A stretch of 64,000 nt of DNA. Source: JBOZRQ01 sp050789255 (GTDB lineage Bacteria; Bacillota; Sulfobacillia; Symbiobacteriales; Symbiobacteriaceae). Within the stretch, counting starts at the first letter, position 1. Each line of letters begins with the position of its first letter. The stretch is taken from positions 4,543 through 68,542 of the forward strand of contig JBOZRQ010000003.1 in assembly GCA_050789255.1 (NCBI GenBank), read 5' to 3'. The notes under the pieces were generated by a model. That model worked only from the letters and a program-made list of their open reading frames with translations. It was not told where the DNA came from and searched no databases. The translations under genes and the position numbers were made by a program. This document shows positions 8,697 through 16,833 of this stretch, piece after piece.

Positions 8697-9542
8697 ATGA
8701 AGCGGCCTTCCACCGTTCTTCGGGTGCGGGATCTGAATGCATCCGTTGCCTTTTACCACCGGGGGCTTGGCTTTGACCTTGACTTCACTGGTGACCAGGT
8801 CGCCCAGGTGACCCCACCCAATGGCCGTCCGTACCTGCTGGCCCTCTCCGGAGCGGGAGATGTTTCTGCCTACATGAACCAGCCCTTTAGCGAGGCTCCG
8901 GCCGGCAGACGGCTCTACTGCTTCCCGCCGACCCGCCTTGATCACTACCGGGAGGCGCTGGTGGGCGCCGGCCTCGAGCCCGGCGCCGTCATCCGGGCGG
9001 AGGATGAGAGCAACACCATGGAGATCCCGGATCCCGACGGCTACGTGGTCCAGTTCTGGGAGGCGCCCCGCTGGACGGATCAGGAGCTGATCACGCACTT
9101 TGAGCGGGCGCCGGACCTGCTGCAAGCGGCCCTGGCAGGCTTGACCGAAGCGCAGCTGGACCTGGCCCGGGCGCCCGGCAAGTGGTCGATCCGCCAGACC
9201 GTGCATCACCTGGCGGACTCCGCCTCCTCCAGCCTGGTCCGGCTGCTGATGGCGCTCGCCGAGCCCGGCCGCTCTTTCAAGAGCAATCCCTACAGCCAGG
9301 ACCGCTGGGTGGCCGCCCTGGGCCATGAGCGGCGCCCCATCGCCAGCTCGGTCGCCCTCCTAACGGCGATTCATCAGCACGTGGCGTTGCTGGTCCGGCA
9401 TGTGGACCAGCCGCTTGACCGGACGCTGGAGACCGACCTGGGAGGTACGGTCACGGTGCGGCATATGCTGACCCTGTTGACAGGTCACGTTGCGGGTCAC
9501 ACCGCCCAGATTCGAGAGACTCGCTCCGTGCACGGCATTTGA
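8697..9542 (+). CDS. fusion of a glyoxalase/VOC domain and a DinB-like domain
   Basis: Residues 1-115 form a vicinal-oxygen-chelate domain (STVLRVRDLNASVAFYHRGL at the start and MEIPDPDGYVVQFWE at its end). Residues 120-281 match the DinB/YfiT four-helix family, with WSIRQTVHHLADS and HVAGHTAQIR supplying the three-His metal site. Both halves are metal-binding folds often linked to detoxification or thiol chemistry; the reaction is unknown. I take the ATG at 8697 because GAGGGGG lies at good distance; a GTG at 8691 overlaps the sigma-factor stop. Coupling to the sigma gene suggests a shared stress response. Confidence 0.82.
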   Translation: MKRPSTVLRVRDLNASVAFYHRGLGFDLDFTGDQVAQVTPPNGRPYLLALSGAGDVSAYMNQPFSEAPAGRRLYCFPPTRLDHYREALVGAGLEPGAVIRAEDESNTMEIPDPDGYVVQFWEAPRWTDQELITHFERAPDLLQAALAGLTEAQLDLARAPGKWSIRQTVHHLADSASSSLVRLLMALAEPGRSFKSNPYSQDRWVAALGHERRPIASSVALLTAIHQHVALLVRHVDQPLDRTLETDLGGTVTVRHMLTLLTGHVAGHTAQIRETRSVHGI

Positions 9543-9622
9543 GACTGAACCCTTTGGCGTCCGGCAACATAACCTACACAAGGCGTGACTGCCAGCGACG
9601 CCCCAAAGGAGGGTTTCGTTCC

Positions 9623-10204
9623 GTGCATAGCAAGCGACTGCCGCCGATGTCGGGCGGCTCTTCAGACCATGAAGTGATCTGCATCGAGGCGAAGCGCATC
9701 TGCGACTTCTGCTTCCAAGAGCATCAGATCGAGCGTACCTTTACCGGTCCGGCCGGCGGCCAGACCGCCGAGTGCGAAATCGACCAGATGAACGTTGTCT
9801 GCCGGGAGATCAGCCGGCGGGAGATCACCGGCGAGGACAGCAAGGTAGTTGTCGTGGTGGCGGTTACCGTTCCGGTAACGATCCGCATCTACGACGCTGC
9901 GGGTAACCTCGTTGCCACGATCAACGAGACCGTGCGCTTCCTGAAGCAGGCTGTTCTCTGCGCCCCGGCCGGCACCGAGGTCGACTGCCAGATCTCCGGC
10001 GACTGCGCCTGCTTTATCGACCCGGCGACCGGCAACGTGCTCTGTACCTTCGATTTCTGTGTCGTGCTGCAAACGGCTGTCCTGGTTCGGGTGCTGGTGC
10101 CGACCCTCGGCGCATGCACTCCGAAGCAGTGCCGGTCGGCCGTGGCCGCCCTGGGCTGCCCGCCGAGGTTCCCTGCCGAGGCATGCAAGGATTGCAACTG
10201 CTAG
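9623..10204 (+). CDS. cysteine-rich protein, possible spore-coat or SPOCS-like protein
   Basis: A 193-residue protein with about 18 cysteines clustered at the N-terminus (ICIEAKRICDFCF), centre (DCQISGDCACF) and C-terminus (CKDCNC at the very end). In between is a beta-rich block (VVVVVAVTVPVTIRIYDAAG) reminiscent of the DUF3794/SPOCS domains of Firmicute sporulation proteins, though I cannot confirm that match. No signal peptide. GTG start at 9623 with AAAGGAGGG upstream. It stands alone between terminators. A second Cys-rich protein of different sequence lies at 63420. Confidence 0.6.
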   Translation: MHSKRLPPMSGGSSDHEVICIEAKRICDFCFQEHQIERTFTGPAGGQTAECEIDQMNVVCREISRREITGEDSKVVVVVAVTVPVTIRIYDAAGNLVATINETVRFLKQAVLCAPAGTEVDCQISGDCACFIDPATGNVLCTFDFCVVLQTAVLVRVLVPTLGACTPKQCRSAVAALGCPPRFPAEACKDCNC

Positions 10205-10242
10205 CAGGTCCACATACGGGCGTTGCAGACAGGGCGGTTTGA

Positions 10243-10331
10243 CGGAGGGGGATCTCCCCTCCGCCCGTACACAAGCGGAACGAGTGCTGACAGTCCGCCT
10301 GCGAACAAGGCCGGGGCATTGCTGCCCCGGC
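10243..10331 (+). terminator. two consecutive hairpins after the Cys-rich gene
   Basis: Hairpin 1 (10243-10263) has an 8-bp stem CGGAGGGG/CCCCTCCG. Hairpin 2 (10310-10331) has a 9-bp stem GCCGGGGCA/TGCCCCGGC with a four-base loop and a short TTCG tail. The second is the more terminator-like; neither has a long T-run. Confidence 0.5.
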
Positions 10332-10400
10332 TTCGTCGCGCCCGGCAAAGTCGTGGTACACTGTTGAAGTCCATACAAGCAAACGGACGGTGATCACCCG

Positions 10401-13337
10401 ATGGGCCTTCATACGAACCTGTGGACGGGACTTGCGTTGGAGACCGAGGTGCTGGTGATCGGCGGGGGTCTGGCAGGGCTGGCCGCGGCGTGCGCTGCCG
10501 CTGAGGGCGGCAAGCGCGTTACGTTGATTGACCGCCGCACCTATCTCGGCGGCGAGCGGACCGCTGCGCTACGTGCCTGGTTTACGCAGGAGCAGCATGA
10601 GGATTTGAAGGCCCTGTTCGGCTGGAACGGGGATTTTGCTAAGGTCGCCGACCACGGTGAGCTGCCGCTGGTGCCCGACCTGTTTAAGTGTGCGCTGGAA
10701 GATCGGTTGCTGGCTGCCGGGGTGGAGCTCCTTTATGGCGTCCGACCGATTGGCATCCACCGGGATGGGCAGTACCGGGTGGAGGTGGCCGGCAAGTTTG
10801 GCCGCGGGGAGATCCGTGCTACTATTGTCATCGATGCCACGGAACAGGCTGTGGTGGCCCGGCAGCAGGGCGCCGCCGCCCAGCGCCCGGCCGCCGGCCC
10901 CCTGCGGCTGTGGCGCACCCTGGAGCTGACCGGCGTCGACCTGGACAACCTGGATGCAAACCTGGAGGTCCCCGCTGAGGTGGCGCCGGCATGCCGCCTG
11001 CATCGCGGCCACGCGGCGGAGCACGGGCACCTCCTGGTCGAACACGCCTGGGACACGGAGTTGGCGGGCAGCGTTGTCACCTGGCGTCCCCGGGTGGAGG
11101 CGGAGGCCCGCTTCGCCACCATGCGGCTGGCCCGATGGCTCAAAGAGAATCACCCGGCCTTTGCCGGGAGCCGGGTGGCCACGACCTCTTACGAGCTGAC
11201 GACCCCGCCGCTCTGGCGGGTGAAGCCCCATACAGGCGGTCTTTGGGTCGCCAGCGGATGCAGCGCTGACCTGGCCGACGAGGCGGCGCAGGCCCTGGCG
11301 GATGATCCCGTCGCCCTGGCCCGCCTGGGCTGGGAGATTGGGCGCCGCGCCTACGCCGAACCGGCCCCAGCCGCGAGTATGCCCTTCCCCCAGGAGACCC
11401 GCACGGTTAATGTCCTGGTGATCGGCGGCGGCACCAGCGGTGCGTCGGCCTCCATCGGGGCGGCCCGGGGCGGCGCAAGCACGCTGCTGGTGGAGATGAG
11501 CCCCGGCCTGGGCGGCGCCGGCACCCTGGGCGGCGTCGACAGCTACTGGTTTGGCCGCAAGGGCGGCTTCAACCAGGAGGTCAGCCGCTGGGTGGCGGAG
11601 CAGCACGCCTGGATGAAGCATCAGGGCGGCCGGTGGAACATCGAAGGGAAGATGATCGCCCTGCTCGGCGCCGTGCGCGAGGCGGGGGTTGAGGTACTGC
11701 TGGAGTCGATCCTGGTGGAGGTGCGGCGCACGCCCGCAGGCCGGGTGACCGGCGCCCTCATCGCCACGCCTGAAGGGCTGATCGAGGTCCAGGCCAAGGT
11801 GACCATCGACGCCACCGGCGACGGCGATGTGGCGGTGCAGGCCGGGGCGCCGTACATCTACGGCAGCGACCGGGAAGGCGTCACCATGTGGTACTCCATG
11901 ATCCCCTACCTGCGCCCCGGCCTCACCAAGAACAACTGGACAAGCACGGTCAACGTGGGCGATCCGCACGACTATACCCGGGCCATCCTCTCGCAGCGGC
12001 GAAGGATCATCGGGCACGACCATGGCCCCTACGTGGCGCCCCGAGAGTCCCGCCACATCCCGGGGGCGGTCCGCATCACCCTGACCGACATCCTCACGAT
12101 GCGCCGCTGGCCCGACGTGATCAATATCCACTTCAGCAACCACGACGTGAAGGGGCACAACACCTCGGACTGGTTGAACATGGGGCTGATTCCGCCCAAC
12201 CTGGAGGTGGAGATCCCCTACCGGGCCATCGTCCCTCTGCAGGTGGACGGGCTGCTGGTCGCAGGTAAGGCCTTCTCGGCTACCCACGACGCCCTGCCCC
12301 CCATCCGCATGCAGGCGGACCTGGAGAACCTGGGCTTCGTCTGCGGCACGGCTGCCGCCATGTGCGGCGCCAGGGGCACCGTTCCCAGGGAGCTCCCGGT
12401 CGCGGACCTGCAGGCTGAGCTGGTCAAGGCGGGCATTCTGCCGGAGGAGATCATCTCTCGGCAGTTGCCGTCCGAACGCGAGTTGAGCCCCGCTGAGATG
12501 CGGCGCTGGATCGAGGCTCTTGATGACAAGGACAAGCTCTTCCTCTACGGCGAGATGGAGATGGATGAGGTCCGCCGGGAGCCGATCCCGATCGTGATGG
12601 TCTGCACCGCAGGCCTGGCGATCATCCCTTACCTGAAGGAAGAGTTAGCCCGGCCGGATTCTCCGCGGCGGCTCCACGTGGCGCGGGCACTCGCCTGGTA
12701 TGGCGATCAGGCAGCCACGCCGGTGCTACTGGCCGAGATCCAACGACACCTCACCGGCGATGTGCTGCCCTACCGGGTCGATCACATCCGCTATTCCCTC
12801 GCCGCCCCGGACCACGGGGCGATGCCGGAACTCGCCTTCCTGCTCCACTCGCTGGCCATGGTCCGCGACGAGCGGGCGATTCCGGCGCTGATGGAGGTGG
12901 CGGAGCGGCTCCATCCCACGCAGGAGCGCTTCCTGGAGCATCATAGCGGCGTCTTCTACTATGTGGACGCCGTGTGCGACATCGCCGAGCGCCTGGGGCA
13001 CCTGGGGTGCGTGCCTGCGCTACAAAAGCTCGCCAACTATGAGCTCTTCCGGGACAAAATGACCGAGAGCGTCATGCAGCCCGACTACTTCGAGGAGCGC
13101 AAGGCCCACCTGGAGATCACCATTGCACGGGCGCTGGCCCGCTGCGGCGAAATCTCGGGTGTGCACACCCTGGCCCGGTACCTGCGGGATTCGCGCAAAA
13201 TGCTGGCCTACCATGCCCATCGGGAGCTGAAGGCGATCACCGGGCAGGACCTTCCAGCCGACCACGGCGCCTGGGCAGCCTGGGCCGGCAACCTCACACA
13301 CATTCCATGCAAGCCGTGGACAGGGAGGCAAGACTGA
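10401..13337 (+). CDS. double FAD-dependent oxidoreductase with C-terminal HEAT-like region
   Basis: The 978-residue protein contains two dinucleotide-binding motifs: VIGGGLAGLAAACAAAEGGK near residue 18 and VIGGGTSGASASIGAARGGA near residue 345. The second begins a full FAD_oxidored-family domain (GLGGAGTLGGVDSYWFG, then ATGDGDVAVQAGAPYIYG near 475, and VDGLLVAGKAFSATHDA near 615). The first half is a shorter, diverged copy. Residues from about 690 to 965 are helical pairs with HEAT-like spacing. No signal peptide. The downstream GH84 gene begins three bases after the stop, so both are one operon. Relatives of this family often sit beside glycosidases in sugar-scavenging loci; substrate unknown. 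Confidence 0.8.
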   Translation: MGLHTNLWTGLALETEVLVIGGGLAGLAAACAAAEGGKRVTLIDRRTYLGGERTAALRAWFTQEQHEDLKALFGWNGDFAKVADHGELPLVPDLFKCALEDRLLAAGVELLYGVRPIGIHRDGQYRVEVAGKFGRGEIRATIVIDATEQAVVARQQGAAAQRPAAGPLRLWRTLELTGVDLDNLDANLEVPAEVAPACRLHRGHAAEHGHLLVEHAWDTELAGSVVTWRPRVEAEARFATMRLARWLKENHPAFAGSRVATTSYELTTPPLWRVKPHTGGLWVASGCSADLADEAAQALADDPVALARLGWEIGRRAYAEPAPAASMPFPQETRTVNVLVIGGGTSGASASIGAARGGASTLLVEMSPGLGGAGTLGGVDSYWFGRKGGFNQEVSRWVAEQHAWMKHQGGRWNIEGKMIALLGAVREAGVEVLLESILVEVRRTPAGRVTGALIATPEGLIEVQAKVTIDATGDGDVAVQAGAPYIYGSDREGVTMWYSMIPYLRPGLTKNNWTSTVNVGDPHDYTRAILSQRRRIIGHDHGPYVAPRESRHIPGAVRITLTDILTMRRWPDVINIHFSNHDVKGHNTSDWLNMGLIPPNLEVEIPYRAIVPLQVDGLLVAGKAFSATHDALPPIRMQADLENLGFVCGTAAAMCGARGTVPRELPVADLQAELVKAGILPEEIISRQLPSERELSPAEMRRWIEALDDKDKLFLYGEMEMDEVRREPIPIVMVCTAGLAIIPYLKEELARPDSPRRLHVARALAWYGDQAATPVLLAEIQRHLTGDVLPYRVDHIRYSLAAPDHGAMPELAFLLHSLAMVRDERAIPALMEVAERLHPTQERFLEHHSGVFYYVDAVCDIAERLGHLGCVPALQKLANYELFRDKMTESVMQPDYFEERKAHLEITIARALARCGEISGVHTLARYLRDSRKMLAYHAHRELKAITGQDLPADHGAWAAWAGNLTHIPCKPWTGRQD

Positions 13338-13340
13338 GTC

Positions 13341-14759
13341 ATGGGGAAGTTTGAGATTCGGGGCGTCATTGAAGGCTTCTATGGACGGCCCTGGACCTGG
13401 ACCGAGCGGGAGAGCATGATTGACTTCCTGGGAGCGCACGGCTATAACCTGTACATCTATGCACCGAAGGACGACCCGATCCACCGGGACCGCTGGATGG
13501 AGCCCTACCTGCCCGAGGAGTTGGAGCTCTTCGAGGCGCTGGCCGACCGGGCGGGCAAGCTTGGCGTGGAGTTCGTCTTTGCGATCAGCCCGCTGAAGTT
13601 CTTCTACAGCAGCGCCGAGCAGCTGGAGACGCTGTGGGGCAAGCTGACCGCCGTGTACGAACGGGGCATCCGCAGCTTTGCCCTCTTCGTGGATGACATG
13701 CCGGACAAGTTTCACCATCAGGAAGATGAGTCCAAGTTCGCCAGCATCGCCCACGCCCAGGCGTGGCTGGTCAACACCCTGTATGCACGGCTGGAGGGGC
13801 TGGGCGGTGTAAAGCGGGTCTTCTTCTGTCCGACCGAGTACTGCGGGAAGATGCGCTCCCCCTACCTGGAGACCATCGGCGCGGAGATTCGGCGTGAGGT
13901 CGAGATCTTCTGGACCGGTCCCGAGGTGTGCTCTCAGTACCTGAAGACCGAGGACGCCAAGGTGATCAGCGAGACGCTCCGCCGTCCGGTGCTCTACTGG
14001 GACAACTACCCGGTCAACGACGGCGCCATGCAGTGGACCCCGCACATCCGGCCGGTGCGTGGCCGCGACGCGGACCTCTGGCAGGTGGCGAAGGGCATCG
14101 TGGCCAACGCCGCACTCCAGCCGGAGAACTCCAAGCTGCCGCTGGCGACCTACGGCGACTACCTGAACGACCCGGAGGGCTACGATCCGGAGCGCTCCTG
14201 GTCGGATGCTTTGCTTGAGGTGACTCGTAACCTCGCCAATGCTGAGGACGTGGACCTGCTAGGCGACCTGACCCGCTGGGCGCCCGTCGACCGCGGCACC
14301 CGGCTGAAGAGCCGGTTTGCGCCCAAGCTGAACCGCTTCTGGGAGCGGTGGGGCGGCGCCCCGTCCGTCGCCGGGCCGGACCTGCCCGATGCGCTCCCGA
14401 CGCCCACGGCCGAAGCCTCATCTCTGGCCGAGAAGGAAGCGGCGGTTGCGGAGATGACCGCTGAGTTCACCCGCCTGAAGGAGGCTGCTGTCCGGTTGCA
14501 GACCGGCATGACCAACAAGCAGCTCCAGGCGGAACTGCTGCCCTGGTCACAGAAGCTCGACGGCTGGGCGGACACCGGGCTCCTGACGATGGAGGTACTG
14601 CGCCGCAGCCTGAGCAACCCCGCCGACCCGGAGCTGCCTTCGCTGCGCCGCACCGTGCTGGGGCGGCTCCTGTCGACCCGCGAGAACTTCCACTGGGTCA
14701 TGGGCGACCTGATCGACCAGTTCAGCCGCCGTTGCCTGTGGGCTGCCAAACAGCGCTAA
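13341..14759 (+). CDS. GH84 family beta-N-acetylhexosaminidase (O-GlcNAcase/NagJ-like)
   Basis: GH84 enzymes remove N-acetylglucosamine by substrate-assisted catalysis. The 472-residue protein opens with the family block GVIEGFYGRPWTWTER, continues with YNLYIYAPKDDPIHRDRW, and carries the catalytic Asp pair in FALFVDDMPDKF (about residues 118-119). FFCPTEYCG and YWDNYPVNDGAM match later conserved blocks. There is no signal peptide, unlike clostridial hyaluronidase-type members, so it probably acts on imported amino-sugar conjugates. GGGAGG lies upstream of the ATG. Neighbours (FAD enzyme before; solute-binding lipoprotein and M28 peptidase after) fit glycopeptide use. Confidence 0.92.
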   Translation: MGKFEIRGVIEGFYGRPWTWTERESMIDFLGAHGYNLYIYAPKDDPIHRDRWMEPYLPEELELFEALADRAGKLGVEFVFAISPLKFFYSSAEQLETLWGKLTAVYERGIRSFALFVDDMPDKFHHQEDESKFASIAHAQAWLVNTLYARLEGLGGVKRVFFCPTEYCGKMRSPYLETIGAEIRREVEIFWTGPEVCSQYLKTEDAKVISETLRRPVLYWDNYPVNDGAMQWTPHIRPVRGRDADLWQVAKGIVANAALQPENSKLPLATYGDYLNDPEGYDPERSWSDALLEVTRNLANAEDVDLLGDLTRWAPVDRGTRLKSRFAPKLNRFWERWGGAPSVAGPDLPDALPTPTAEASSLAEKEAAVAEMTAEFTRLKEAAVRLQTGMTNKQLQAELLPWSQKLDGWADTGLLTMEVLRRSLSNPADPELPSLRRTVLGRLLSTRENFHWVMGDLIDQFSRRCLWAAKQR

Positions 14760-14764
14760 TCAAA

Positions 14765-14789
14765 AAGCCGGGGCGCCGCGCCCCGGCTT
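14765..14789 (+). terminator. terminator hairpin of the GH84 gene, left copy
   Basis: A 25-base inverted repeat (GCCGGGGCG and CGCCCCGGC arms around a small centre). On its left is AAAA; on its right the expected T-run is missing and repeat element A begins. An identical copy with a T-tail lies at 15032-15056. Confidence 0.75.
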
Positions 14790-15031
14790 CAGGCAGCTGA
14801 CAAACAGGTTATGTCGGCGGGCGGTGCACACAACATGCAAGGTGGTGCATAAGGGGAAGCCCGACCCGCCCAACGGGCCGCCTGCGTGCACGGATGCACG
14901 TCAGGCGGCCCCGTCTCCATCAGGCGACGCGCCACTCCTGCTCCGGAGCCGATGGAGCGGCGGCGCCCTTATGCGCCGACTTGCATGTACATGCACCATC
15001 TGCCGGCAAACCCGGGTTTGTCGGCACGCTG
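14790..15031. mobile_element. structured repeat element, copy A, inserted at a terminator
   Basis: This 242-bp stretch matches copy B (56916-57173) over nearly its full length. It begins close to GCTGACAAAC and ends with the inverted form (GTTTGTCGGCACGCTG). Nested inside are a ~23-bp imperfect inverted repeat (ACATGCAAGG..GCATAAGGG with CCCTTATGC..CTTGCATGT), a GGGCCGCCTG/CAGGCGGCCC hairpin, and CTCCATC/GATGGAG arms. It is bracketed by two identical 25-bp copies of the GH84 terminator hairpin, which read as a target-site duplication. It encodes no transposase. A plus-strand frame across it stays open but has no convincing start. Confidence 0.75.
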
Positions 15032-15056
15032 AAGCCGGGGCGCCGCGCCCCGGCTT
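15032..15056 (+). terminator. terminator hairpin of the GH84 gene, right copy
   Basis: Identical to 14765-14789 but followed by TTTGCC, so this copy keeps the T-tail of the presumed original terminator. The GH84 transcript may therefore run through element A before stopping here. Confidence 0.75.
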
Positions 15057-15117
15057 TGCCGCGCCGTCACATGCGCACCGCACCGGTGGGGGATACTGCC
15101 ATCGGAGGTGTGCAGGC

Positions 15118-16761
15118 ATGGCGCGCAAGCTTTCCCTGGTACTCGTGCTGATGCTGCTTGTGGCAGCCTGCGCCCGGCCGGCGCCCGACACAGCCCCGAA
15201 GAGCGCCGCCCCGACCGGTCCGACACCCATGGTCGGCGGTGAGCTGGCGCTGCGGCTCGCCCGCGACCCGGACAACTTCAACCCGCTCCTCACCTTCACC
15301 GCCTACGGGAGCGCCATCGTCAGCCAGGTCTACGCCACGCTCTTCGAGTTCAACGAGAAGTGGGAGCCCACGCCCTATGTGGCCGAGAGCTGGACCCCGT
15401 CCAGCGATGGGCTCACCTGGACCATCAAGATCAAGGACGGCGTCAAGTTCCATGACGGGACGGACCTGACCGCCGACGATGTTGCTTTCACCATCAATGC
15501 TACGCTGGACCCGGCGTACCGGGGCCCCCGCAAGGCATCGGCGAGCGCCATCCGGCGGGTGTCGGCGCCCGACCGCAGCACGGTGGTGGTGGAACTGAAC
15601 CACCCCTTTGCACCCCTGCTGGAGCAGATCAACTATGGAATTCTGCCCCGCCGGCTATTCCAGAACGTCCCCGTTGGCGAGTGGGAGCGGCATGAGCAGA
15701 CCATTGGACGTCCCATTGGCGCCGGACCGTATCGGTTCGTGGAGTACCGGCGCGGCCAGTACGTGCTGCTGGAACGCAACCCGGCCTGGTTCATGAGTGC
15801 GGCCCGCCGGGGCGCCCCCTTCGTGCAGACCTTGCGCTACCGCATCATCCCGGAGAATGCGGCAGCCCTGGCAGAACTGGAAGCCGGGCGGCTCGACTGG
15901 GACACCCCGGATCCCAAGGAGGTGGACCGGCTGAAGCAGGTGGCCGGCCTTGCCTCCTATGAATACCAGCGCAACGGCTGGGGCTACATCATCATCAATA
16001 CAACCAGGCCGCACCTGAGTGATCCGCTGGTGCGCCAGGCCCTCACCCTGGGGCTGGACCGCCAGGCCGTGATCACCGGGGTCCTGGGCGGGCGTGCCGT
16101 GGTGCCGCCTGGCCCGATTCCCCCGGTGTCGTGGGCCTATGACCCCGCGATGAAGGCGCCCGGGTTTGATCCTGCAATGGCGAAACAGCTGCTGGAGCGG
16201 GCCGGATACAAGCTGGGCCGCACCGGTATTTACGAGAAGAACGGGCAGCCCTTGCGGCTGACCTTCCACGCCTCCGCCGGGACGCTGGCGGAGAGTATTG
16301 CGGCCATCGCCCAGCGCAACTGGAAGGCGATCGGGGTCCAGCTGGACGTGCAGCTGATGGAGTTCAACGCCATGATGGAGACCGTGCTGCGGCCGGGCCG
16401 GTTCGACCTGAGCTTCGCCGGCTTCGGGCTGGGCTTCGACCCCGACCTGTATCCGCTCTTCCACAGCTCGCAGGGCGCCCCCGACGCCCGGACCCCCGTG
16501 GCGGGCGCCAACCTGATGCGCTACCGCAACGCTCGGGTGGACGAGCTCCTGGAGGCCGGGCGCCGGGAGACGGACCGGACCCGACGCCAGGCGATTTACG
16601 CTGAGGTGCAGAAGCTGCTGGTGGATGACGCCCCGGTAATCTTCCTCTACACCAACACCTATACCGACTTTGTCAGCCGAAAGGTGAAGGGCGGGGTCGT
16701 AAACCTGCCTGGCAGCGGGCCTTCCTTCCTTTCCGGATGGTGGATCAACGAACTTCCGTAG
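15118..16761 (+). CDS. ABC transporter substrate-binding lipoprotein, family 5 (oligopeptide/dipeptide type)
   Basis: The 547-residue protein has a lipoprotein signal (MARKLSLVLVLMLLVAAC) with the lipid Cys at residue 18, then an SBP_bac_5 fold: WEPTPYVAESWTPSSDGLTW (about residues 81-100), IKDGVKFHDGTDLTADDVAF (about 104-123), and IIINTTRPHLSDPLVRQALTLGLDR (about 290-315). It would sit on the outer face of the membrane and deliver peptides or glycoconjugates to a permease encoded elsewhere; no permease is adjacent. The ATG at 15118 follows ATCGGAGGTG; the frame is open further upstream only because it runs through repeat element A. Confidence 0.9.
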   Translation: MARKLSLVLVLMLLVAACARPAPDTAPKSAAPTGPTPMVGGELALRLARDPDNFNPLLTFTAYGSAIVSQVYATLFEFNEKWEPTPYVAESWTPSSDGLTWTIKIKDGVKFHDGTDLTADDVAFTINATLDPAYRGPRKASASAIRRVSAPDRSTVVVELNHPFAPLLEQINYGILPRRLFQNVPVGEWERHEQTIGRPIGAGPYRFVEYRRGQYVLLERNPAWFMSAARRGAPFVQTLRYRIIPENAAALAELEAGRLDWDTPDPKEVDRLKQVAGLASYEYQRNGWGYIIINTTRPHLSDPLVRQALTLGLDRQAVITGVLGGRAVVPPGPIPPVSWAYDPAMKAPGFDPAMAKQLLERAGYKLGRTGIYEKNGQPLRLTFHASAGTLAESIAAIAQRNWKAIGVQLDVQLMEFNAMMETVLRPGRFDLSFAGFGLGFDPDLYPLFHSSQGAPDARTPVAGANLMRYRNARVDELLEAGRRETDRTRRQAIYAEVQKLLVDDAPVIFLYTNTYTDFVSRKVKGGVVNLPGSGPSFLSGWWINELP

Positions 16762-16833
16762 GGCTCGGCAGACTCTTCCGGAGAGGGGAACGCCGGACCA
16801 AGGGCGTATCCTTCCAGAGAAAGGGGGGCGGAG

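Noticed and set aside
14790..15031. Group II intron or its remnant (class C introns insert beside terminators)
   Set aside because: No reverse transcriptase and no recognisable domain V; class C introns do not duplicate the hairpin on both sides.
14824..15117. N-terminal extension of the SBP5 gene
   Set aside because: The frame is open upstream only through repeat element A and the terminator. The lipoprotein signal begins at 15118 with its own ribosome site.
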